Assembly (NCBI GenBank): GCA_949316235.1
Contig: OX438758.1
Location: 6,109,731 to 6,173,730 of the forward strand
Direction of reading: 5' to 3'
From: Oegoconia quadripuncta
Lineage: Eukaryota; Arthropoda; Insecta; Lepidoptera; Autostichidae
DNA length: 64,000 nt
The notes beneath the pieces are model-generated. The model saw only the letters and a list, made by a program, of their open reading frames with translations. It ran no database searches and was not told the origin of the DNA. This document shows positions 10,646 through 22,385 of the stretch, in pieces (the first letter of the stretch is position 1; every line of letters starts with the position of its first letter). The translations under genes and the position numbers were made by a program.

Positions 10646-10770
10646 TTGAGTAAATAAGTATGAAGTATGATTTGAAATAACTTAGTACATATTACATTAC
10701 ACTTTTATTATATCTAACTCGATATAGTATAAATATTAAGAGGATGTATATCAATAGTGACAATCTTTAC

Positions 10771-10928
10771 CGCTTAACAGTCACAAAGTCTCCTCTATCG
10801 GCATGTAGCAAGTACGTCTTCTCTTCCTTGCTAAGTGGCCTCTCGCAGACCTGGCCGAAGTCATGCTGGCTGGCCTTCAGGGCCTCGTGCGAGCCTAGCA
10901 ATTCTTCGCGTGACCCGCGACTCATGGT
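10771..10928 (-). CDS. trp: TRPC-type (Trp-like) channel, first coding exon (codes from 10925)
   Basis: A pyrimidine-rich acceptor TTCTCAG is followed by ACC and then ATG at 10925-10923. The frame encodes 51 residues plus two bases and ends at AAGCG|gtaaag (10771/10770). Residues 31-50 read like the conserved lead-in to the TRPC ankyrin repeats: PLSKEEKTYLLHADRGDF, matching the family pattern L..EEK.LL...RGD. Joined in phase 2 to the exon at 8581, it continues as VKRLIEQY. TRPC/Trp channels are plasma-membrane cation channels; in insect photoreceptors Trp opens downstream of phospholipase C. Only the N-terminal cytosolic region is seen. The segment before residue 30 has no family match I recognise. 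The start could be internal if coding continues upstream of the acceptor, but no in-frame exon was found. The 5' UTR exon and promoter are not located. Confidence 0.85.
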
Positions 10929-11059
10929 CTGAGAAAAAAAAATAGAAACATATAGGGATCTACCTATCCTGTTTTATAAGAAAACCATGTGACCTATAAA
11001 TTATACAAATACGCAATTAACTAAATCCTTAACAATTTATTGTTATATATACATACATA

Positions 11060-11520
11060 CATAAAGTCACGCCTCTTTCCCGTAGGGTAGGCAGAGACCA
11101 TAGACTTCCACTTGCTGCGATCCTGACACACCTCTTTTGCTTCATTCATACGCATAAGGTTCTTCATACATGCTAGTCAGTTTAGGGTACTCTTAACTTG
11201 ACCTTTCTGTAAGACGTCCCCGATTTGATCATGGTATGTTCGCCGTGGTCTTCCCCTACCAACACTACCATCCACATTCGCATCGTATATCTCTTTCGTT
11301 AGTCTTCTTTCATTCATCCTCTCCACATATCCCAACCATATCATCATATATTTTTATACATAGCTATATGTATAAGAAAGAAACTCTCAACTCTCAAACA
11401 AGCCTCTCACGGCGCCCAAACTCTGATATTACCCCTCATCACCTCGTATCTACCGTCGGCATCTCAGGTGGAATCCATACCATCAGTCACAAAATATTGA
11501 ATTTTTAAATGGTTACTACC
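11060..11520 (-). pseudogene. LINE 3' end relic
   Basis: The minus strand reads DRSKWKSMVSAYPTGK near 11070-11130, a C-terminal LINE motif also present at 52150. The rest is broken by stops. Confidence 0.6.
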
Positions 11521-11527
11521 TTTTTTT

Positions 11528-11993
11528 CCAAATATTTATGGAACTGGCTATCTTATCTCTGACAACCGGAACACAACAATGCTATTACCTCTTAGCATAC
11601 TTAAAAAATTTGTTTAGGGTGTGATGACAAGTTTCATTCCCAACTCCAATGTGCTTGTCCTCACCCATACACTATCAATCATTCTTCATTAGATATTACA
11701 CAATAACAGTAACAACGTAAGAATAATCCTTTATTTTGGGGTGTGTCGATAGATATGCATAGTATTGGATACATCTCTACAGTACACAGTATATCTTTCA
11801 TCAAATCCACTAAAAAGATTTACGTTGTAAAAAAGCTCCTTGGGTGTCATTTCCAGAAATGTTATTCGGTTTGTGTCGAAACTGAAATGGAATTAGCAGA
11901 GTCCTTTATGTAGTAGAACCCACCTTCGACCTCATCTTCACTTAACATCAGGTGTGATTGAGGTCAGTACCAACCCGTTGTGCATAAAAAAAA
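11528..11993. repeat. Two SINE-A fragments with unknown sequence between
   Basis: A reversed piece at 11528-11600 (GGCTATCTTATCTCTGACAA) and a forward 3' end at 11925-11993 (CACCTTCGACCTCATCTTCA then CGTTGTGCATAAAAAA). Nothing recognised between. Confidence 0.65.
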
Positions 11994-12284
11994 GTAGATT
12001 ATATAACATCGGATTAAAGCGAGTATAATAAATAAATAAAAATTGTTTATTTTCTCACCACAAATTACGCTTCACAAAGTGATTTTAGGCCTAGGTAATA
12101 CATAGAACTCATTTGTGGGAAGACTGGTGCCTGAAAAGGAAGAACCAGAATTACAGGTCACCAGGCCCCTAGCTATGGACATAGTGTATTAGAGCAGATA
12201 TATGGTGATTGAGGAAGAAACACTTAAGGAAAGACACAAACGAGATGGAAATCACGAAACATAAGACCTGGTTCTTGGAGTGGA

Positions 12285-12519
12285 GTTGTGTTGTGCACTG
12301 TTTTTAATCCCCGACGAAAAACCATGGATGTTATGTGTTTGTTGGCGTTATATGTTTATGTATGTCCAGTCTCTGTCCGCAAGCAATAAGCGGTCCAGTT
12401 GGAGTGCTGTTTCCAATGTTTTAATTTGTGATATGGGTTTGGGTTGTACTTGTTCTCCTTTACATTTTGCTATTTTTTACCATGATCAACGCGGACGAAG
12501 TCGCGGGCTGAAAGCTAGT
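12285..12519 (+). mobile_element. Helitron-like 3' end
   Basis: Ends in the hairpin CGCGGACGAAGTCGCGGG followed by CTAGT at 12519, the same ending as at 21952 and 53866. Non-coding. Confidence 0.5.
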
Positions 12520-12790
12520 AGTATATATTATCCTGATTGAGACTCAAGAGCCATTTGGTCGTTGCTTGACACAGTCATCTATTGATAAAGTGTCACCTGT
12601 GAATTACCGCTCCAATAATCTACTCCTCAAAGAGGATAGATTAAAATATCTAAATTTTCAATCCATAATATCCATTTTCTCACCTTTAATTAGGTTTCAA
12701 TCCGTACACAAGGGGCCATTTACTGAACTGTGTATCCTTTCGTCCGTCCGTTCATTCGTTTGAACATAGTTGCAACTTTTCTGCGATCTG

Positions 12791-13050
12791 TTCGACGATC
12801 TGTTTGGTGTAGTGATTAGAAACTCTGACCACTAGACCAATAGGTCGCGGGTTCGAATCCCGCTAGGGGTATATGTTTGTATGATGAATACACACATGTG
12901 TACCCGAGTTATGGATGTTTTCATTTATAATAAATATTTAGTATAAGTATTTATTTATATAAAAAATGTAAATCAACCATCTGGTATCCACAACACAATC
13001 CCATACTTGCTTAAAGTGGCACTAGATGGCATTGTGTGTATTTAATTATT
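12791..13050 (+). repeat. SINE-B copy, near full length
   Basis: Head TTTGGTGTAGTGATTAG and GGTTCGAATCCCGC; tail CTAGATGGCATTGTGTGT. Confidence 0.85.
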
Positions 13051-13130
13051 AAAAAAAAAACTTTTACAATTTGTTTACCGCTTCGACCCAAAACTAACTT
13101 AAAAATAATTGATTCTTTTTTTAGATTCAA

Positions 13131-13430
13131 TGTACCGCGTCAGTTGGTCAATGTAAACAACATAGGGTTTACGAATCAGATACATATTTAGTACACTCGG
13201 TTTGGTTGGTGATAGGGTATTTCAAATGCCCGCCTGACTAGCTACCATGCACCATCTTATTTAAATCTGTCGGCAAGCAGTAATGTATTGTTGTGTTCCG
13301 GTTGACAGACATAAAATAGCCAGTTCCCCAAATAAGATGGGGTTCCCGGGTCAGTATGCTTCTACCTTCGGCCTCATCTTCACTTAAAATCACGTGTGAT
13401 TGAGGGGATGTACTAACACGTTGTGTAACA
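13131..13430 (+). repeat. SINE-A copy, decayed
   Basis: CAATGTAAACAACATAGGGT head with the box-B region deleted; the body and CTTCGGCCTCATCTTCACTT remain. Confidence 0.75.
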
Positions 13431-13542
13431 AAATCTAATAGAGTTTAACTGTTTAGTTAGGGTAAAACATGTTATTCTTTTTAAATTTATTGAAATTTTT
13501 TATTCTATAGCTGAAGACCCGTTTGTTTCAGTAGTAACTATA

Positions 13543-13957
13543 TATTAGGTCCTTACCTATGAAATTAGCGTTTTGCATGAAGAATTTCAATAAGACTGTT
13601 TTCTTCATACAAACATTTTTGATTTTTTTTTGGGAATCCAAATTTATCTAAACTTTGTGTGTATTATCGGATAACATTAAGTTAAGTATAGGCAGCGTTA
13701 ATTCTTAAAAGTAACCGCTTTATAAAAGTTTCAGCGAATGTAAGAAATGATTATGGGAAGCACATGAAAAGAGCTCTGTTCAAATTTTTTTTATTATGTG
13801 ATTTAGCCTAGAAATTAAAAAATATTTCATGTGAAACCTTGAAATAATATTTCATTTTCCAAATAAAAATGAAATTCTAGCTTTGAAAATCGCAGGAATT
13901 GGTACATATGATTAACGAAGAAAAAAAACTCTAATTTCATAGGTAAAGACCCAATAC
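13543..13957 (+). mobile_element. MITE-1 copy 3
   Basis: TIRs TATTAGGTCCTTACCTATGA and TATTGGGTCTTTACCTATGA (inverted). Confidence 0.82.
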
Positions 13958-15020
13958 ATACAACCAACAACTGTATGTTTCGACACCAATAATACCTTGT
14001 TCACTAATTGATACAAATTGGTAAAGAAATGACGATTTGATACAAAAGCACACCAATAAGGCAATAGGAAATTCGCAGAGTCCTTTTGTTGAACACTTAT
14101 AAGTATAGATATATCTCTCCTACATTTAGAAAATTGTGAGGCGGGTGCGCATTATTTATTTAAAGGTACACACTGAAAAAACATTATCACAGATTTATTA
14201 GAAGCAAAAAGCGAAAGAAGTTAAATTAATAATAAATGTCACCTGGATTTGTAGAGATATATTAGTCGGGCGCACTTTTGACAGTACCTAATAAATTAAT
14301 TCAGTTTATGATCTTGTCCGAAACTGAAATCATAAATCACAATCAACTAAAATTATAACAACGTTAATGGGTAAAGCAAGAAAACACAATGTAGCACTGA
14401 AAGTTAAGCCACACTGAGCCAAAATAGTACCTATGTAGTTAACCAAAGTGCTTCGAATAAGTTTATGCAAACAGTGAAATGATATTCAAATAAGACAATG
14501 TATACTTAAAGGGTGTGTCGAAGTTACAGGATGGAAGCAAAAACGTTGGTTTTGTACAATGTTCGTTAAATAAATGTTTTTGATGTTAAAACTAAATGTT
14601 TGACTTCCCAAATTAGATTCTGACGACTTCCCGTTTTTAATGAAATATAGATGAAAAGAGTGGGTATAAGACATACAGTGAAATTGGAAGGAAAATAAAA
14701 CTTAATTGAAATAATATACTTTAGGTCTTTGAAAGATCATTCACCTAGTAATTTATTATCATTAAGAGGGGATATTTTTTCGTGGAAGAATTCCTTGAGG
14801 CGTCACGTGTCGTTTTACTTAGTTGTAGGATCAATAATCATGGTCGAGTAGACAACAGGATGAGGAATCGCTTCGCACCATTAGGCTAAAAGATGGTCAT
14901 TTTAGAAGTAAATATTTATTGAGAATGAGGTATGACAAGATGATGAAGACAATGATAGTTTTTCCTGTTTTTATCCGACTGAAGATAGGGTTATGTTCAT
15001 CGCGGTTTATTTATTTATGA
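13958..15020. other. Non-coding stretch
   Basis: AT-rich. A chance 62-residue minus-strand frame at 14486-14674 has no supporting context. Nothing recognised. Confidence 0.5.
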
Positions 15021-15021
15021 A

Positions 15022-15450
15022 TCGCCTCCGTTGCTCAATGTGTACGACATTGGGTTTACGATTCGGAGGTCGCGGTTTCGATCCCCAGCGGGGTACATGT
15101 TTAAGTACTCGGTTTGGTTGGTGGTATTAAAGAAAGAAAGAAAGAAATCATTTATTTCGGACTTTGAGGTCCATACATTATAAAATAAAATACATACACA
15201 TAAATATAAATATACAAAAGTGTTAGTACCAAACAACTTAATAACTATGTCAGTAATTTTTTTCAGTAAAATTTAAAATGCTCATTGGATGCCACATGCA
15301 TCGACATCCAGTGAGCGAGAACAGGGCTGTCTAATCTCTCGGCTATCATTAATGTCCGTCTGGCTAGCTACCACCATTTTATCTAAATCTGCCGCCAAGC
15401 AGCAATGTTAATAGCATTGTTGTGTTCTGGTTGTCAGAGATAGATAGCCA
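15022..15450 (+). repeat. SINE-A split by a reversed LINE tail
   Basis: The SINE-A head (15022-15127) and body (15350-15450) flank a reversed LINE 3' end (15128-15349) whose tail shows as GAAA repeats followed by TCATTTATTTCGGAC. Confidence 0.75.
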
Positions 15451-16297
15451 ATAACATAAAAAGAAAGAATGTGGGATTCTTTATTCCCTCATAGAAACCA
15501 AAGGACTAGATGGATTTGGAAAATGTAGCCACATGGTCACAAAAAGTAAACCGCAGCGGTAGCAAGAGGTAAAATTTGTTAAGTATAAAAAAAATGGATA
15601 TCATAGGAAAGGTCTCATCATGAGAATTCTTACAAGAGTGACGTACGACACGTACGGTGAGCTTCTAAACTTTTACTTGGCTTTTTACACAGTCGGGTTT
15701 TTTTTTATTAGGTGGTTGTTATATAAATAGTTTCTATATTCTAAAATAAAACAATTTATTTTTAGACTATGAAGAAACATCTCAGAAATCGTGAACTTTT
15801 CTCGAGATATTGCAGAAATGATGACAAATGATGATGGTATACAATGGTGGGCTAAGAATGGAGGACGTGATACTAGTTGCCTTCAGAACTGACGTACTCG
15901 TAAACAAAGAGCAAATCCGATCTGATTTATGGGTTACCAGCGAATTCTGAACAGAGTGATACTATGATTACTCGAAGCGAAAAAGACTCGTGGATAACAA
16001 TTTGGAACGTGATATTGAGGCCCTTTTAAACAGATTACATTTATTAAAACGACAATGAAATCGCACTTGAGTAAAACGTCATATAAATGAAAAACTTATC
16101 TCAAGCAAAAAAATACGGACTCTTACTATACATAAAGTACAGGTGACCACCACCCCCTACCAGTTTACGTCACTCGATTTTCAAGGGTACGACCAAGGGT
16201 ACACACTCCTCGGTTACCGGTGCTAGCTGATGCGCATATCGTAGTGTAGGTAATTTGATGTGTTTGAGTGAGGTTTCGGCACGAATAAGAATCTAAC
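15451..16297. other. Non-coding stretch
   Basis: No gene recognised. Part of 16140-16297 probably belongs to the LINE 3' end that follows. Confidence 0.45.
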
Positions 16298-16555
16298 TAA
16301 CCCGTATCTTCCCGTGGGTGTCGTCAAAGGCAAGTAAGGGATTTTCCACCAAAAAATATCTATAGGTTTGCACGTTTTAACGGCGAAGGGCTCACCCCTG
16401 GTTACGTGTGTATTTCTATATATTTTGTAAGGTGAACCGTGGATGTTGTTTCAATGATAAAACCATAATTTGAAACACCTAAACACTAATATTTGGGATA
16501 TCTCTAACCACCCCATTTGGGATAAATGTCGTGATGTTATTATGTAAAATAATGA
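16298..16555 (+). repeat. LINE-like 3' end, GGCGACTAAGGGA family
   Basis: CCCGTGGGTGTCGTCAAAGG and GGTGAACCGTGGATGTTGTT are shared with 8990 and 53513; a second partial copy follows at 16920. Confidence 0.6.
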
Positions 16556-16725
16556 ATTTTGTACATATTTACAAAAACGAAATAGTAAATACACACTTAC
16601 AAATTAAAAAACAATAAATAATATAAAACACACATTTGCAAATAACAAAATTTGTCCCAGATCTTGCTGAAGCGGAAGGGTGCCTAAGAGGCTAAGTGCG
16701 TTTCCTCTTTGGACAGCCAGACTTA

Positions 16726-16870
16726 GGCTCGTATTAATAAATGGTTCTTGAGATTGAGATCGCATCTCAGTCTCAAGACCATTTTTTCTGAAGCTGTTTT
16801 AACATGCAACAGATTCTCAAGCGTCAACTGAAACCATGTCAATCTTGAGAACGGTTTATTAATACGGGCC
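16726..16870. mobile_element. MITE-2 copy 1, 145 bp, TTA duplication
   Basis: Ends GGCTCGTATTAATAAA and, inverted, GGCCCGTATTAATAAA. TTA is at 16723-16725 and 16871-16873, as in PIF/Harbinger elements. Confidence 0.82.
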
Positions 16871-16919
16871 TTAGCCTCTGAGCGAAATAGAAGCCAGCCT
16901 TCCGATCATTTGAAGCTTT

Positions 16920-17060
16920 ATTTCTGTATATTTCGAAAGGTGAACCGTGGATGTTATTTCAGACATAAAACTCTTAATGTTTGGAACACCCAAACACTAA
17001 TGTTTGGGATATCTCTGACCACCCCATTTTGGGTAAAGGTGGTGACATTATGTATGTATG
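16920..17060 (+). repeat. LINE-like 3' end fragment
   Basis: GGTGAACCGTGGATGTTATT then GACCACCCCATTTTGGGTAA and a TATG-rich tail. The open frame starting at 16981 lies in this repeat and its flank. Confidence 0.55.
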
Positions 17061-17254
17061 TAATATGGAGTGTCGGGAGGTTGTCTTAAGTGCAAACATA
17101 CGTCCGATCTCAATCTTGAGATGTATTTATCAGATTAAAACCCATGAAAATGTGCATATATACGCCTATCTATACAACGTTGTTTATTTATTTGCAACAT
17201 TAAATATGCAACATTAAATATGCAACATTATGATGTCATTGAGCTGGTCAGCCC

Positions 17255-17397
17255 TTAGATTATGTAACTTCATCGGTATCGTCATCGATTACATTGACCA
17301 ATGAGAAACCGTCAAATTACCGAGTGAGCGATGAGCCTACCAATCACATGACAGAACGTAACCGATGACGATAACGATGTAATTATGTAATAGAACC
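17255..17397. mobile_element. Small MITE, about 140 bp
   Basis: ATTATGTAACTTCATCGGTA near the left matches, inverted, the right-hand ATGTAATTATGTAAT region (about 28 of 34 bases). The interior CCAATGAG/CCAATCAC halves are also partly inverted. Confidence 0.6.
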
Positions 17398-17648
17398 CCT
17401 CATAATGGAACCGGAAGGAGTCCATAGGAACTCTATAATAAGACATTGAGTTTTGGCTCGTTGTTAACAAGTTGTCTTTTTAATGATAGTATTCAGGGTC
17501 TGATCAAATGCTGGCCGCAAGATTTTTAGCAATGGCTTATACTGAAACTTTCGAGTTTGGGCTTATGTTACTCTTCTGTTTCAGTACTAGAACAATACGT
17601 GATGATCAGGTTCGCATGGAACTTCAAAAGCTTGTTTAAAAAAGTACA

Positions 17649-18059
17649 TATTAGGTCCTTACCTATGAAATTGGCGTTTTGTATGAAGAATTTCATTACG
17701 ACTGTTTTCTCCATACAAACATTTTTGAAATTTTTTTGGGAACGGCAAATCCAAATTTCGCTAAACTTTGTGTATTATCGGATAACATTAAGTTAAATAT
17801 AGGCAGTGTTAATTTTTAAAAGTAACCGCTTTATAAAAGTTTCTGCGAATGTAAGATTTAATATGGGAAGCTCATGAAAAGAGCTGTGTTCAAGTTTTTT
17901 TTATTATGTGATTTAGATGAGACGTTAAAAAATATTTCACGTAATACCTTGAAAATATATTCTATTTTCCAAATAAAAAACAAATTTGGAAATAGCTATA
18001 GAATCGTAGGAGTTGGTACATTATGAAAAATCTCCAATTTCATAGGTAAAGACCTAATA
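17649..18059 (+). mobile_element. MITE-1 copy 4, best preserved
   Basis: TIRs TATTAGGTCCTTACCTATGA and TATTAGGTCTTTACCTATGA (inverted). The frame at 17557-17796 crosses into it and is not a gene. Confidence 0.85.
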
Positions 18060-19130
18060 TTATGGTTATTGATGTTTATTTGCTGTCGATTAGGGTACAA
18101 ACTTGTGAAATTTGCAGAATGTGGTGAATGAACAAAAGAGACCTAATATCGAAAATAATCACCTGTGCACACTATCGTTATCATCCTGTATACCAATCTA
18201 TTTGCTAGTCTCAGTAGCGCTGTGGGAACTATCTTTATGCTCTGTTAAGGGTAGAAAACGTAGAATAAATGTCTGTGTTTAGAACGTTACAACGTTTCTT
18301 ACAAGGAGCGCGCTGGGTCACCCGGAATGATGGCCACTAACTTCGCACAGTCTTGTCTTGCTATTCAAAGAGGCCTTTACACATCTTTTTGGTCGTACAG
18401 GATCTGACCTGACCTTTTGATATCCATCTAAGTTTACTGTAACGCATGATTGCTTTTGAATGATTTTCCTGTTTGTTTATTAAATTCATGTTTTCCTTGC
18501 CATTCCTTTTAAATAGGTACGAAAGTTGATTTGAGGCGGAACTCTTTGTCTCCGAAAATTACGCTCTGATATTTTTAACATTTAAGCGACAAACGAGTGA
18601 GTTTTACAAGTACAGTATGTTTGAATTTTGAAGCCATAGTAAATCTTATTCCTAGTTAAAAGCAATATTTAACTGACGATACAATAACAAACATCACAGC
18701 GAACGCAGTCATTGGGGCGGACGTGATTCATGACGGCCGTCGTAAATACGTAGTAGGGGTCATAAATAATGCTTTTTAATCGGATTTCAACACTTCATTT
18801 GGTGATCGAGATAGAGCATTCCTTGCAGTAGATTAATCTAATGTTCTGGAATTTCAACAGCGCTAATTCTACTGTGTTATAGGTCCTAACGAGAAGATAT
18901 ATAAATATGAATAACCGCCTCAACAGCTACTACCTCAGATACCATCGTATTTAATATTAAAGGTATAAATAAGCTATTGGAAATGATAATATTTACAGTT
19001 GACAAATACAATTTTTACACAGAGAGACCATCAACACTCAAAAACTTTACGAACTAGCCAAGATTAAAAAGGTGGGGTTTTACAACCTCGATACGGCATC
19101 TTAAGCCTGGTTTGTTGCATCAGAACTTCA
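18060..19130. other. Non-coding stretch
   Basis: Nothing recognised; no long frames, splice-flanked exons or repeats that I can name. Confidence 0.5.
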
Positions 19131-19134
19131 ACAA

Positions 19135-19440
19135 AAATGTTCAAACATAAGTTTAGCTAAAGGCTGCGTCAGGACATCAACCAATATTATGTTCAATCGC
19201 CAAGTACGTGAGCTCCACCATCTCATTCTCTACGATGTCGCGCACATAGTGATATCTGCCGTCAATATGTTTGGTACGTCTATTGTATGTTAGTAACGTC
19301 ACCAACCTAGCTACTGATTGGTTATCAATATTCATGACAACAATATCGCTATATCCCAGCAGCTCAATCAACAATGCACGACACACTGCCTTTTAGTAGC
19401 CTCACTTCAAGCAATATATAACCTATTGAGTGTAAATATT
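19135..19440 (-). pseudogene. Ty1/copia retrotransposon RNase H relic
   Basis: The minus strand reads YIA-stop-SEATKRQCV, then IDNQSVARLV and RRTKHIDGRYHYVRDIVE, and, after a frame change, DVLTQPLAKLMFE. These are the ordered C-terminal RNase H motifs of copia polyproteins (SEA, DNQSA, TKHID-YHFVRE, DVLTKPL). At least one stop and one frameshift; no LTRs found. Confidence 0.82.
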
Positions 19441-19571
19441 ATAATTATTTCCAATTGCTAATGTATGTCTCCAATATTTAGGTGCATCACATATGTGTCT
19501 ATTAGGCATAGCCTCTTCTCATCAAAATGTGTTAACGACATTAAAAATAATTGGGACCGACTATTTACTAT

Positions 19572-19640
19572 CCAAAGCGCAATACACTCGGATTAAAATG
19601 CCGCTAGTGGTCACCCATCTGAAGAATGACAGCGACTGAC
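19572..19640 (-). repeat. SINE-D (5S rRNA-like) copy 3, truncated
   Basis: The minus strand keeps ATGGGTGACCACTAGCGGCA; most of the 5' part is missing. Confidence 0.55.
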
Positions 19641-19950
19641 ATTGTTATAGTGTTGAAATTTCTAATTATGTATGCACTTACCACGGTATTAGCATTGAAG
19701 CGCACACGCACTTTGTCTTTTTTCCGTCTCTTCATTTTGATTGACTCTATATCACCTATCGTTGAACATTCACTGTTTCCGCACCTAATTTTAAAGTCTA
19801 TTAACAAATGTCTTTTAAGAACATCTTTAACAACGATGTCTCTAATATATCTTTAAAAAAAAAAGATCTTGAAATAAGCGCTTCTTAGGAATAATATTTG
19901 ACTTTATCAATTTATGGACGACTTTAAGCCTTTAGAAAGAAGTACCGATT

Positions 19951-20830
19951 ATACCGGAGTTTTTTTACCGTAAGGAAAAAAATAGGGCATATTAGGTAAG
20001 CGAAATAGAAGGTATTGGCATAGGTATTTTATTGTTTTTTTCCAAAACTATTTTTTTTTATGATTTTCTGGATTCGCGTTTGACCACAATCTCACCTTAT
20101 GGAAAGTGACGATGTGGTCGAAGATGTAGCACGCGCGATCCCAGTAAATGCCTATTCACTCTGCTCTTGAAGATCCCAAGGTTGTAGGATTCAGGAAAGA
20201 CTGACGCCGGAAGGGAGTTCCAAGCCTTGGCTGTTCGGATAATGAATGAAGAGTCGAACTTCTTAGTGCGAATGTTCGGTATATTAACTATATATCGATG
20301 GAATCCCTCCCCACGCCTAGTGGTCCGAAGGTGGAAGGGCGACGGTGGAATAAGATTATGTAATTCCAACGCACACTCCCCGAAATACATCCTGTAAAAA
20401 ACTGAGAGACAGGCGACTTTGCGACGGTGTTCAAGGCTCTGCAATTTAGCCGTCGTCGAATTATCACTTATGAGTCTCATGGCACGTCGTTCCACAGAAT
20501 CGAGTGCAGCTTGTGGGTACTTGGCTGAATCATCCCAGGGTCTATCATATCATATCATATCATAGCAGTCTATCATAGAATAAAGTGTTAATTATGTCAT
20601 TTGGCGGTCGCGTTTGTAGCCTACTCCACAAATAAATAAAGAAAACTTGGAGAAAATATGACTTCCAAATAAATTTCGCATGACAGGAGCCCTAAGAATC
20701 ACGCCAGTCTCATATCAAATTAGAGCCGGCGCGTGCGTTTTCGAAAAAAATAAATAAACTACCTATGCCATTGACTTTTATTTCACTTACCTAATATGCC
20801 CTATTTCTTCTTTACGGTAAAAAAAACTTA
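19951..20830. mobile_element. TIR element (MITE-3) split by a CR1-type LINE
   Basis: Inverted ends of about 75 bases include TTACCGTAAGGAAAAAAATA and GGGCATATTAGGTAAG. The LINE sits at 20051-20540 inside it. A second copy without an internal insertion is at 28243, and one end is at 41566. Confidence 0.75.
20051..20540 (-). pseudogene. CR1/Jockey-type LINE, 5'-truncated C-terminus
   Basis: The minus frame includes LQSLEHRRKVACLSVFYR, LIPPSPFHLRTTRRGEGF and AKAWNSLPASVFPESYNL-FKSRVNRHLLG, the end of a non-LTR reverse transcriptase, then a 3' UTR and an A-rich tail (T run at 20051). The frame of 132 residues is open but the element is truncated, so it cannot move. Confidence 0.85.
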
Positions 20831-21452
20831 CATTTAATATATTTTGCTTTTACTACTAATCTAAACGAATCACTGAAACATTTCACTATTGTTTTCAACT
20901 ATAATTATCGCACCACTCCAGTATTTTTTATGCTAGACTAAACACAAGTAAACTTCAACAGGTGTACTATAAAACAGATTAACTGTCTCCATGGGTGTTA
21001 CAAGCGACGGATGATGATGCACTAATTCACGACGTAAGCGTCTACACGATCGGTTATTTTTAGAGATTTTTATACGATTGAAGTATGATCATTTTTGGGA
21101 GAAAAGTTTGACAAATCCTTAAATTAAATGCTTAGATATCCCTCGAGTATTAAATTAAACTACGAAGTGTGTAATGCACTTACTTAAGTGTTCGTAAAAA
21201 TAATAAATGTGTTGAGTTAGATGAGGTACAAGAAAAAGATTCTCTTTTTTGACCTCCAATGGAAAAAACGGGATGTTATAAGTTTGAATTGTGTCTGTCT
21301 GTGGCATTGTAACACTAAATCTTTTTTATTTTCTAAAGCTGGTGTTTCCGAGGTGGGTTTTAGCAATGTTTGATGGAAATTGGTTAAGCCTTTTTGGAGA
21401 TATTTAGCCTGTATTAATTATTTAGGATTGTCTAAATTTTAATTTTACATTT
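20831..21452. other. Non-coding stretch
   Basis: Holds fragments of the dispersed repeat with GTGTCTGTCTGTGGCATTGT (21240-21420); otherwise nothing recognised. Confidence 0.5.
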
Positions 21453-21722
21453 ATATCTTTGCACATACACACAGCGCTATCTAGTGTCACACTAAGCAAC
21501 TAGGCTTGTATTATGGATACCACAAGGTTGATAAACTACACAAATACATTTTTTTTTGTAAATAAATACATAATTATAAATGAAAAACATCCATAACTCG
21601 GGAACACATATCTGTATTCATCATACAAACATATTTATGCCCCTAGCGGGATTCGAACTCGCGACCTTTTGGTATAGTAGCTGAGTTTCTAACCACTACA
21701 CCAAACAGATCGTCTTATATAT
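21453..21722 (-). repeat. SINE-B copy, full length
   Basis: Reverse orientation: CCTAGCGGGATTCGAA and TTTCTAACCACTACACCAAA mark the tRNA-like head on the right. Confidence 0.88.
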
Positions 21723-21767
21723 GTATTATTGGTCGTCGAATGTAATATTGGACTAATTCTGACATTA

Positions 21768-21952
21768 TAAATGCGAAAGTTTGTGTGTGTGTGTATGTAT
21801 GTTTGTTACCTCTTCACGCCCAAACGACTGGACGGATTTGGATTAAATTTGGTTGGTAGTCAGAACTGCATTAATATATATAAGCAAATTTTTATACTGA
21901 ACCGATTTTGATTAAATCTCCCACGCGGACGAAGTCGCGGGCGGATGCTAGT
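21768..21952 (+). mobile_element. Helitron-like element
   Basis: Begins TTATAAATGCGAAAGTTTGT with a GT run. Ends in the hairpin CGCGGACGAAGTCGCGGG and CTAGT at 21952. The open frames at 21908-22198 overlap its end and have no independent support. Confidence 0.6.
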
Positions 21953-22385
21953 AGTTATATACAGTATCGTGGAAGTTTACAGAGGAAGCGACGCCGACGC
22001 CGCGACGATGACGCTGAAACGGGGCGAACGTTTTTACTATCCAAACATAGCGACGGCAGAGCTGGATCAAAGATATCCAAATTGCCATGTGCTCCGGCCG
22101 AGTGGCCGTTACCTATATCGCTGGATGCGACATATACAGGCGTCCTATTTTTACCTGACTACAAAAGAAGGGTAACGATTTTAACAGCCTATGTATGAAT
22201 GTATGTAATATAGATGTTCCGTTGCAGAGCGTTGATTCTGTAAGTATGTTTGCGGTGATTTTCAGTAGCAATGAACTTTAAACTATGGTTGTAGTTCGTA
22301 TTCGTTAGGAGTCTCATCGTGAATTTCAGAATGACAACCCTAGCAGCGATCCTATCTCGGATTAATGTGTCTTTTTTGCCGAGTG

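Larger units (their letters stand above)
8582..10770 (-). other. trp intron, 2.19 kb, phase 2
   Basis: The intron runs from GTAAAG at 10770 to CCACCAG at 8582. It is nearly all mobile DNA: a decayed SINE-A, a LINE 3' end, an inverted repeat, a 5S-like SINE, a 28-bp-arm hairpin, then abutting SINE-C and SINE-A copies and a SINE-C tail, each listed separately. Confidence 0.8.

Noticed and set aside
15128..15160. GAAA repeats considered as a CRISPR-like or regulatory array
   Set aside because: They are the tail of a reversed LINE 3' end; eukaryotic DNA, no spacers.
21908..22198. Two overlapping Arg-rich plus frames of 76-96 residues
   Set aside because: They start inside a Helitron-like end; no start context, splice signals or domain.
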